A stretch of DNA of 22,167 nucleotides from BRH-c32 sp041674625 (GTDB taxonomy: Bacteria; Bacteroidota; Ignavibacteria; Ignavibacteriales; Melioribacteraceae), in contig JBAYVI010000041.1 in assembly GCA_041674625.1 (NCBI GenBank), positions 1 through 22,167 of the forward strand. Direction: 5' to 3'. This document shows, piece by piece, positions 1-7,197 of the stretch. Position numbers and translations under genes: made by a program. The notes beneath the pieces were generated by a model. That model had not been told where the DNA came from, did not search any database, and saw only the letters and a list, made by a program, of their open reading frames with translations. Every line of letters starts with the position of its first letter. Position 1 is the first letter of the stretch.

Positions 1-93
1 GATTTTGATGAGAATGCAATTACTTCAATTTCTCTGGAAGAAGTTATCGATAGTTTTAATCTAATTACAAAAAGACAGGTTGCAAATGCTTAA
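1..93 (+). CDS. C-terminal end of an unidentified upstream protein (partial)
   Basis: The frame is open from the first base and stops at TAA 91-93, giving the last 30 residues of a protein that begins before the window. The tail is acidic to neutral and ends in ...RQVANA. It has no motif that I recognise. The stop lies inside the start region of the following glycosyltransferase gene (8-base overlap with ATG 86). The two genes are therefore probably co-transcribed and translationally coupled, and the missing gene may also belong to polysaccharide or glycan assembly. That last point is inference from position only. Confidence 0.55.
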   Translation, partial: DFDENAITSISLEEVIDSFNLITKRQVANA

Positions 94-3000
94 GCCAAGT
101 GATTATGAAAAAAAACTTCAAGAATATTTCAACAACAATCAATATGATGATGCGTTAATATATCTTGAAGGGCTCAATTCAAGTGGAAATTTAGATACAG
201 ATTTTAAAAAAGAAGTTATCTCCCAAATAGGGAAAATACATTTTTATAGTGATAGAATTAAAGAAGCAAGAAAAAGCTGTATGGATATATTAGATATTGA
301 TCCCACTGATTTTTATGCAAGAATATTCTTAGCTCGAATTTTGGAAAAAGAGGGAAAACCAAAATCCGCAATGAAGTTATTAAAGAATGTTTATAACTCA
401 AATAAGAATAGAGAGCATCTCATTTATTTTATTAAAGAACTAATCTCAGAATTAAAACATGATGACAATGAAATAGAAGAATTAATATTTCATAATAATG
501 AACACGTTAAAGAGACAGAAAATAGTCCTTTAGTTTCAGTTATTATATTATGCTATAATAAAATCGAATTCACCGAGAAGTGTTTAGTAGCATTATTTAA
601 GAATACAAATAATGATAACTATGAAGTAATTGTAGTAGATAATGCATCAATTGATGATACTTCCGGATTATTAGAGAGTTATGGCGATAGAATTAAATTT
701 ATTAAATCAAAAATAAATTTAGGATTTGTTGGAGGTAATAATTATGCAGCAAATAGTGCAAAAGGAGAATACTTAGTTTTTCTAAACAACGATACAGAGG
801 TAGAGGAAAATTGGCTTGAAAATTTATTATTAGTTTTTCGATATTATCCAAAAGCAGGCGCAGTTGGTTCAATGTTAGTATATCCGGATGGGAAACTTCA
901 AGAAGCCGGGGGTGTAATATTTAATGATGCAAGCGGATGGAATTATGGCAAGAATGATAGTCAATTAGATTCTAAGTACAGATATGTAAGGGAAGTAGAT
1001 TATTGCAGTGGAGCTGCATTAATGGTTAAGAAAAATCTATTTGATAAATTAGGTGGATTCGATGATAGATACGCACCGGCATATTACGAAGATACCGATT
1101 TATGTTTCGGGATAAGAAAACTTGGGTATAAGGTTTATTATACTCCATTTTCTAAGGTAACTCATTTTGAGGGTGCTACTTCAGGAACAGATCTAAACTC
1201 GGGATTTAAGAAATTTCAAGTAATAAATGGTCCTAAATTCATTGACAAATGGGAAAATGAATTAAAGCTACAATGTCCAAACAATGCGGATTTAATGTAC
1301 CATTTTACGGATAGGAATAAAGGGAAACGGGTACTTATTATAGATGACATACCCCCATTACCAGATAGAGCGGCAGGTGCTCTAAGGCATTATCATACTT
1401 TAAATCAAATGTTAGAACTCGGTTATAAAGTTACTTATGTGCATTTAATGGGTAAACAATTCTCGGATAGCAATGCAAAAAAATATCTAACCTATTTCAG
1501 AATGAAGGGGGTAGAATTTATTTGGTTTAATTATGAATCATGGTGGAACATGAGGAATAGTCCAAACCTACCAGAAATTACAAATTCTTTAATCGAAAGT
1601 TTAGATCTCGAAAAGCGTGGATTTGATTTAGTGTATATTGCTTTTTGGCACATAGCTGAATATTTTGTTGAAATAATTAGAAGAAAAATACCGGAAATCC
1701 CAATTCTTGTTGATACTATGGATATTCATTATTTGCGTGAATTACGTCAAGCAGAAATGAGCGGAAAACCTGAATTAAAAAAGAGTGCCGAACTAAATAA
1801 GAAGAAAGAAATAGCTTTATATAAGAAAGTTGACTGTGTAACTACTGTAACAGAAAACGACCGATTGGAATTAAGAAAATATCTACCAGAGAAATCGATT
1901 TTAATATTAACAGATGTTCATGATCCCAAAGAAACAAAGACAAAATTTGAGGAGAGAAGAGATTTTGTTTTTGTTGGAAATTTCAATCATAATCCAAATG
2001 AAGACGCTGTGCTATATTTTGTTGATGAAATATTCCCATTGATAAAAGCCAAACTGCCTGATGCAAAATTTTTAGTAGTAGGTAATAATCCCTCCGAAAA
2101 AATTAAAGCTCTCGAATCCGAAAACATTATTGTTACTGGCTGGGTTCCAGAAGTAGAACCCTATTTAGAAAAAAGCAGAGTATCGGTTGTACCATTAAGA
2201 TATGGTGCAGGCAATAAAGGAAAAGTTGGTGAGACACTATCTCATGGTTTGCCAATGGTTTCAACTACAATTGGCGCTGAAGGAATGAATATTATTGATG
2301 GTGAACATTCTTTTGTTACTGATGACCCAAAGGAATTTGCGGAAAGAGCAATAAAATTATATAATGATAAATCTCTTTGGGAAACATTTTCTATTTCCGG
2401 TAAGGAATTAATCGCCAGTATATATTCAAGCGAATTAATGAGAAAGAGATTAGATTATATTCTTAGCTTTAATAGTCGTGCAAAATTTAATTCGAAATTT
2501 GCGATCGAATTTCCAAATCCACCAAAAGTTTCAATTATTATTGTCACCTACAATCAATACGAATTTACTGCTAAATGTATATCTTCGCTTTTTAAATACA
2601 CTCATGAGAGTTTTGAAATTATTGTTGTTGATAACGCTTCAAAAGATGATTCGGCTAATAAAATCATTAAAGATTTTAATGGCGTATGTGTTATTTCTAA
2701 TAATGAAAATCTCGGTTTTCCGAAGGCAGTTAATCAAGGTATTGCGGAGGCGAAGGGAGATTACTTACTTATATTAAATAATGATACCGTAGTAACAGAT
2801 GGTTGGTTGGAGCGAATGATTGAAGCCGCAGGATCTGATCCTAACATTGGAATTGTAGGACCGATTTCAAATGAAGTAAGCGGTTTGCAAAAAGATAATG
2901 AAGCGAAGTATGAGACTATCGAAGCGATGCATCAATATGCAATCAAGGTAAAAGAAAAGAATGCCGGAGAGCAATTTAATTTTCCTCGTGTTGCATTCCT

Positions 3001-3691
3001 TTGCACACTCATCAAAAGAAAAGTTATTAAAGAAATAGGCGGACTTGATGAGCGATTCTCTCCGGGTAATTATGAGGATGACGATTTCTGTCTACGTGCT
3101 CAAATGGCAGGATATAAAACGATAATTGCGAAAGATGTTTTTATTCATCATTATGGATCAAAGAGTTTTAAAGCTAATGGAATTGAAGCATATAGAGAAA
3201 GACTAAATATTAATAAAGAGATCTTTGTCGAAAAATGGGGAGCAACCCCTGATGAGATTTGGATCCAAAATAAAGAAGTTAAACCACATCAAAGGTATTA
3301 TCCAGTGAATAAAAATTTATTTATACAATATTTTGAGCGGGCGAAAATACATCTTTCGGATAACGAACCCCTCCTTGCAGAAGAAGCAATTAAATCTGCA
3401 ATAGAAAATTATACAAATGAAGTTGAAGAAATAACATTAGCAGAGCTATATAATCTTTCGGGTAACTTGGCATTTGCGAATAATAATTTAGAGTCTGCAA
3501 AAGAATTTTTTGAAAAAGAATTGAATGAAAATCCTAATTCATCAGGCGCATGTTTTGGATTAGGACAGGTATTTATTGCATCCGATGAACTTGAAGGTGC
3601 GAAGGTTATGCTTGAATGGGCAGTTAAGAATGACAAAAGCAATTTTCAAGCGACAGAATTGCTCGAAAAAGTTAATGCAGCGTTGATATAA
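86..3691 (+). CDS. Giant multidomain glycosyltransferase: TPR - GT2 - GT4 - GT2 - TPR
   Basis: This is a cytosolic protein of about 1201 residues with three predicted sugar-transfer modules, likely for surface polysaccharide or protein glycosylation. Residues 1-130 are helical, TPR-like. Residues 150-400 are a GT-A family 2 domain, with VSVIILCYN, VVDNAS, the metal-binding NND (D236) and YEDTDLC (E335/D336). Residues 414-800 are a GT-B family 4 domain, starting KRVLIIDD, with FVFVGNFNHNPNE near 627 and KVGETLSHGLP...GAEG near 714-732. Residues 815-1085 are a second GT2 domain (VSIIIVTYN, NND with D900, YEDDDFC with E997/D998). The remainder is TPR-like (SGNLAFANNNLESAKEFFEKEL). ATG 86 is preferred to the in-frame TTG 80 because GACAGG (74-79) sits six bases before ATG 86 and would touch the TTG. 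Acceptor and sugar donors cannot be read from sequence. Confidence 0.93.
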   Translation: MLKPSDYEKKLQEYFNNNQYDDALIYLEGLNSSGNLDTDFKKEVISQIGKIHFYSDRIKEARKSCMDILDIDPTDFYARIFLARILEKEGKPKSAMKLLKNVYNSNKNREHLIYFIKELISELKHDDNEIEELIFHNNEHVKETENSPLVSVIILCYNKIEFTEKCLVALFKNTNNDNYEVIVVDNASIDDTSGLLESYGDRIKFIKSKINLGFVGGNNYAANSAKGEYLVFLNNDTEVEENWLENLLLVFRYYPKAGAVGSMLVYPDGKLQEAGGVIFNDASGWNYGKNDSQLDSKYRYVREVDYCSGAALMVKKNLFDKLGGFDDRYAPAYYEDTDLCFGIRKLGYKVYYTPFSKVTHFEGATSGTDLNSGFKKFQVINGPKFIDKWENELKLQCPNNADLMYHFTDRNKGKRVLIIDDIPPLPDRAAGALRHYHTLNQMLELGYKVTYVHLMGKQFSDSNAKKYLTYFRMKGVEFIWFNYESWWNMRNSPNLPEITNSLIESLDLEKRGFDLVYIAFWHIAEYFVEIIRRKIPEIPILVDTMDIHYLRELRQAEMSGKPELKKSAELNKKKEIALYKKVDCVTTVTENDRLELRKYLPEKSILILTDVHDPKETKTKFEERRDFVFVGNFNHNPNEDAVLYFVDEIFPLIKAKLPDAKFLVVGNNPSEKIKALESENIIVTGWVPEVEPYLEKSRVSVVPLRYGAGNKGKVGETLSHGLPMVSTTIGAEGMNIIDGEHSFVTDDPKEFAERAIKLYNDKSLWETFSISGKELIASIYSSELMRKRLDYILSFNSRAKFNSKFAIEFPNPPKVSIIIVTYNQYEFTAKCISSLFKYTHESFEIIVVDNASKDDSANKIIKDFNGVCVISNNENLGFPKAVNQGIAEAKGDYLLILNNDTVVTDGWLERMIEAAGSDPNIGIVGPISNEVSGLQKDNEAKYETIEAMHQYAIKVKEKNAGEQFNFPRVAFLCTLIKRKVIKEIGGLDERFSPGNYEDDDFCLRAQMAGYKTIIAKDVFIHHYGSKSFKANGIEAYRERLNINKEIFVEKWGATPDEIWIQNKEVKPHQRYYPVNKNLFIQYFERAKIHLSDNEPLLAEEAIKSAIENYTNEVEEITLAELYNLSGNLAFANNNLESAKEFFEKELNENPNSSGACFGLGQVFIASDELEGAKVMLEWAVKNDKSNFQATELLEKVNAALI

Positions 3692-3768
3692 AAATAGAAA
3701 AAAATTCAGATGTATTTGCCTTGTATTAATTATTTTCTTTATCATTCAATTTCTAAAATAGGTACACT

Positions 3769-4800
3769 ATGGAATGGTTAGTTCTGATACTATGGCTCTC
3801 TATAATTAATGGGGCATTAGGCGGGCAATATATACTAAATTGGATGGGCAATCAGCCCAAATACACAGGCGGTCAGCCGGTAGATGTATCTCCGGGTGTA
3901 ATGACGTTCTGGCGTGAAGTTTCTAAATTCGTTTGGGCAGCAATTGCTGTTACAGTAGAATTAATAAAAGGGAAACCAGCAAAATATTTATGGCCAGGTG
4001 CTCTATCGATGATTACAATTGTAATCGCAGCGTTCACCGGCGTTATCGAAAATATTGGTTTCTTTTATTTGCCACGATATTACTCACCTCATATTTATGC
4101 TCCTTATGTAAATATTTATTTAGCATTTCTTCCTTTTTTAGGGAAATTTTTATTTGATGCTAAGGTACGCAAAGAGCATTGGATCGGTATTACGCTTGTT
4201 ATCATTGGTCTTGCAACTCCTCACTTACCTGTTATGTTGGGAAAAGAGTATGATCCAAAAGCTGTTCTTGATTTTACTGGAATTATTTGGATTATAATAA
4301 TTAATCTTTGCTTATGCTCACAACAGATATTGAATAATAAAACAGTGCAAACCGTATTACCAAATGTAGGACCAAACGCATTAGTAGTATGGCGTGAAAT
4401 CTGGAAAATGCTATTTATTTCCATTGCACTTTTTTCAATTCCGATTATCGGGAAGCTGGTTGGTGCTGGCGAAGAGAACAGATTCTTTTCATTATTCTCA
4501 GGAAGCATATTCCCGAATAATTGGTTGCCGATATTTTTCGTTGTTCTAGCGGGATTAACCGGATATATATATAGTTTCGGATTCTTTAAATTATCAAAAT
4601 TTGCTGCACATTTCTGGGTGCCTTATACAAATATTTATTTAGCGCTTCTTCCATTTATTATGTTCTTATTCGGTAAGAACGTTACAGGTTATCAGATAGC
4701 CGGTGCGGTAATCGTAACAGCTGGTTTGATGGTAGGTGTTTCTGATTACAGCAAAAATAAAGTAGAAGAGATTGAAAAGAAGTATAAAGATTTAGCGTAA
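3769..4800 (+). CDS. EamA-like (drug/metabolite transporter fold) membrane protein
   Basis: This is an integral inner-membrane protein of 343 residues with about ten hydrophobic segments and short loops. It has a clear internal duplication: FWREVSKFVW (47-56) matches VWREIWKMLF (207-216), and PYVNIYLAFLPF (112-123) matches PYTNIYLALLPF (285-296). This is the architecture of DMT-superfamily carriers built from two five-helix repeats. The conserved PY(V/T)NIYLA motif and the WRE motif are unusual enough that this may be a distinct subfamily. The substrate is unknown. The start ATG has AGG about seven bases upstream (AATAGGTACACT). It follows the glycosyltransferase gene by 77 bases with no evident terminator, so it could be read from the same transcript. 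A strong hairpin terminator follows. The charged C-terminal tail (VEEIEKKYKDLA) is likely cytosolic. Confidence 0.8.
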   Translation: MEWLVLILWLSIINGALGGQYILNWMGNQPKYTGGQPVDVSPGVMTFWREVSKFVWAAIAVTVELIKGKPAKYLWPGALSMITIVIAAFTGVIENIGFFYLPRYYSPHIYAPYVNIYLAFLPFLGKFLFDAKVRKEHWIGITLVIIGLATPHLPVMLGKEYDPKAVLDFTGIIWIIIINLCLCSQQILNNKTVQTVLPNVGPNALVVWREIWKMLFISIALFSIPIIGKLVGAGEENRFFSLFSGSIFPNNWLPIFFVVLAGLTGYIYSFGFFKLSKFAAHFWVPYTNIYLALLPFIMFLFGKNVTGYQIAGAVIVTAGLMVGVSDYSKNKVEEIEKKYKDLA

Positions 4801-4830
4801 GGCTTTAATAAGAGAATAAATTTCAAAGAA

Positions 4831-4856
4831 AAACCCCGCAATTGCGGGGTTTTTTG
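4831..4856. terminator. Bidirectional rho-independent terminator
   Basis: A perfect hairpin has CCCCGC at 4834-4839, loop AATT, and GCGGGG at 4844-4849. It is flanked by an A-run on the left (AAAGAAAAA) and a T-run on the right (TTTTTTG). It sits between two convergent genes, the transporter ending at 4800 and the minus-strand peptidase ending at 4864. The symmetry gives a U-tract after the stem on either strand, so it probably terminates both transcripts. Confidence 0.9.
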
Positions 4857-4863
4857 TTTATAA

Positions 4864-6978
4864 TTAGTTCAGTCCGTTCCTTTCGATAAGCGGTTCAACT
4901 TTTGGTTCTCTACCTCTGAAGTTTTTGAATAGTGTCATTGGTTCATCAGTTGCTCCACGTGAAAGAATATTTTTTCTGAATGAAGCTGAAAGAACCGGAT
5001 TAAAAAGATCACCACTTTCTTTGAATGCACTAAATGCATCTGCATCTAAAACCGCGGCCCAGATATAGCTGTAATACCCTGATGCATAACCGCCGGTAAA
5101 AACATGTCCATTCTGTGTACTCGGATAAGGAGATGATAATTCATAAGGTACATGATATTTTGCAAGCGCAGCATTATCAAATTCATTTACGTCAAAAGGT
5201 GAATCCTGTGTGCGCTCATGAAATTCCATATCGATAAGTGCCGGGAATAAGTAACTGCTAACATGAAGAATCCCGGTATTATATAGGTCAGCTTTCTTAA
5301 TTTTTGCTAAAAGTTCGTCAGGAATAACTTCACCTGTCGTATAGTGTTTAGCAAACATTTTTAATACGGTAGGATCTTTAGCCCAGTTTTCCATTATCTG
5401 CGAAGGAAGCTCTACAAAATCCCATGCAACATTAAAACCTGTTAGACGAGGATAAGAAACGTTTGTGAATAAAGCATGAAGGCCATGACCAAATTCATGG
5501 AAAATAGTTTCTACTTCACCCAAGCTAAGTAATGCGGGTTTATCGGAAGTCGGTTTAGAAAAATTACCGCAATTGATAATTATAGGCGAAACAAAATTTC
5601 CATCAATATTGTTTTGATCGCGGATTACGTTACACCAAGCACCACCTTGTTTCGTTTCACGAGGAAAATAATCTGCATAAAGCAAACCAAGATGCTTTCC
5701 ATCAGCTTCTTTTATTTCAATAACTTTCACGTCCGGATGATATGTGGGAATATCTTTCCTTTCCTCGAATTTCAAACCGTACAATTTATTCACAACTGTA
5801 AAAAGGCCATCGAGAACATTATCGAGTTTGAAATATGGTTTCACCATTTCGTCATCAAGAGAATATTTTGCCACTTTCAGCTTTTGAGCATAGTAAGACA
5901 TATCCCACGGTTGGAATTTATCGGTCATTCCTTCGGAGCGGGCTAATTCTTTCAAAGCATCAATTTCGGTATTAGCTTTTTTTACAGTCGGTTTCCATAA
6001 TTTGATTAGAAAATCATCGACCGTCTTGCTGTCCTTTGCCATATAATCTTCAAGTGTCATATCAGCGAGGGATTTATAACCAAGAAGATTAGCTTTTTGG
6101 AGACGAAGCGAAACTATTTTTTCTACAATTTTTTTATTATCATTTTCATTATTGTTATTTGCAATATTCTTTGATGCGTTATAAATTTTTTCTCTTAGTG
6201 AGCGGTTATCTGCATATCGAATAAAAGCGCGGTAGCTTGGTGCGTGAAGAGTAAAGGGCCACTTGTCATCATAACCTTTGCTCTCGGCGGCTTCTTTTGC
6301 TGCTGCTATTGCGGAAGCCGGAAGTCCCGATAAATCCTCTTCATTATCAATTACTAATTCAAAAGCATTGGTTTCTTTTAAATCGTTTTCATCGAACTTA
6401 ATTGTAAGTAAAGAAAGATCTTCATTTATTTTGCGAAGTTTATCTTTATCTGCATCCGATAAATTTGCACCACGTTTTACGAAATCTTTGTAATATTTAT
6501 CGAGCAATACTTTTTGTTCAGGATTCAGTTTTTTTGCATCAGGCGAATCGTGAACAAATTTAATCCGTGCGAATAATTTTTCGTTTAGATTAATATCGTC
6601 GTAATGTTTTGAGAGAAGCGGAGAAAGTTCTTGCGAAATTTTCTGCATCTCTTCGTCGGCATTTGCCTGCATAAGATTATTAAATACACCACCTACTCTG
6701 GTAAGAAGTTCGCCGCTTTTTTCGAGTGCCACTAATGTGTTTTCAAAAGTAGGCTGATCCGTATTCGATGTAATTGCTTCAATCTCAGCATTCTGTTTTT
6801 TCATTCCTTTGATATAAGCGGGTTTGTAATGCTCATTTTTAATTTTATCAAAAGGCGGAGCTTTAAATGGAGTAGTCCATTCAGTAAAGAATGGGTTATC
6901 GGATTGTGCATTCATAGATTCATTCATAAATAGGACACTTAGTAAAATTAGTAAAGAAGTAAAGATAAGTTTTTTCAT
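4864..6978 (-). CDS. dcp: Secreted M3 family zinc metallopeptidase (peptidyl-dipeptidase Dcp type)
   Basis: This is a 704-residue zinc peptidase of the M3A family, which cleaves short peptides; Dcp-type members remove C-terminal dipeptides. The zinc motif HEFGH lies at residues 494-498 (positions 5485-5499), and the third ligand is E523 in DFVELPSQ. The C-terminal GGYASGYYSYIWAAVLDADAF block is typical of the Dcp/oligopeptidase A substrate-binding region. Length fits Dcp (about 680-720). The first 24 residues are a signal peptide (hydrophobic core, cleavage after NAQ), so the enzyme is exported, probably to the periplasm, to digest peptides. The gene stands alone between convergent and divergent neighbours. 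GGGGGA lies a few bases before the ATG. Dcp is preferred over oligopeptidase A because of the exported location, but sequence alone does not settle dipeptidase against endopeptidase activity. Confidence 0.93.
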   Translation of the reverse strand: MKKLIFTSLLILLSVLFMNESMNAQSDNPFFTEWTTPFKAPPFDKIKNEHYKPAYIKGMKKQNAEIEAITSNTDQPTFENTLVALEKSGELLTRVGGVFNNLMQANADEEMQKISQELSPLLSKHYDDINLNEKLFARIKFVHDSPDAKKLNPEQKVLLDKYYKDFVKRGANLSDADKDKLRKINEDLSLLTIKFDENDLKETNAFELVIDNEEDLSGLPASAIAAAKEAAESKGYDDKWPFTLHAPSYRAFIRYADNRSLREKIYNASKNIANNNNENDNKKIVEKIVSLRLQKANLLGYKSLADMTLEDYMAKDSKTVDDFLIKLWKPTVKKANTEIDALKELARSEGMTDKFQPWDMSYYAQKLKVAKYSLDDEMVKPYFKLDNVLDGLFTVVNKLYGLKFEERKDIPTYHPDVKVIEIKEADGKHLGLLYADYFPRETKQGGAWCNVIRDQNNIDGNFVSPIIINCGNFSKPTSDKPALLSLGEVETIFHEFGHGLHALFTNVSYPRLTGFNVAWDFVELPSQIMENWAKDPTVLKMFAKHYTTGEVIPDELLAKIKKADLYNTGILHVSSYLFPALIDMEFHERTQDSPFDVNEFDNAALAKYHVPYELSSPYPSTQNGHVFTGGYASGYYSYIWAAVLDADAFSAFKESGDLFNPVLSASFRKNILSRGATDEPMTLFKNFRGREPKVEPLIERNGLN

Positions 6979-7070
6979 CTTTTTTCCCCCAAGGAAAATT
7001 GGTAAAAAGTTGTTTAATAAAAAATTAGACTCCCGACATAAGCCTGAAGTTGCATACTAAAATATTGAGC

Positions 7071-7078
7071 CAAAGTTA
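7071..7078 (-). promoter_or_regulatory. Candidate -7 box for the M3 peptidase gene
   Basis: Read on the minus strand this is TAACTTTG, an exact match to the Bacteroidota -7 consensus TAnnTTTG, about 90 bases before the peptidase start. I did not find a TTTG box at the usual 19-21 base spacing upstream, so the call is weak. Between it and the start codon I see only A+T-rich leader. Confidence 0.25.
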
Positions 7079-7133
7079 ATATTCTTTTTTCTTAAGAAAT
7101 AGAGAATTTTGACAACCGGCTATGATTTAATTA

Positions 7134-7165
7134 CTTGACATTCATATCCTATATATGAATTTTTG
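7134..7165 (+). promoter_or_regulatory. Promoter of the glycosidase operon
   Basis: CTTGACA (TTGACA at 7135-7140) is followed, 20 bases after the CTTG, by AATTTTTG at 7158-7165. This is one mismatch from the Bacteroidota -7 box TAnnTTTG at the same N20 spacing seen at the two other promoters in the window. The start codon at 7198 has CAGGG (7187-7191) six bases upstream. The 219-base gap between divergent genes holds only this promoter, the dyad described next and the weak minus-strand box. Confidence 0.5.
7141..7159 (+). promoter_or_regulatory. Candidate operator: inverted repeat TTCATAT-N5-ATATGAA
   Basis: A perfect 7-base dyad (7141-7147 and 7153-7159) with a 5-base spacer lies between the -33 and -7 boxes of the glycosidase promoter. 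A protein bound there would block RNA polymerase, as in classic repression of sugar-utilisation operons. No regulator gene is visible in the window. The A+T-rich composition makes chance a real alternative. Confidence 0.4.
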
Positions 7166-7197
7166 AAGATAATCTTTTCATTATATCAGGGTCCGCT

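Noticed and set aside
80..82. TTG 80 as the start of the large glycosyltransferase
   Set aside because: GACAGG at 74-79 leaves no spacing to TTG 80 but six bases to ATG 86, which is the better start.
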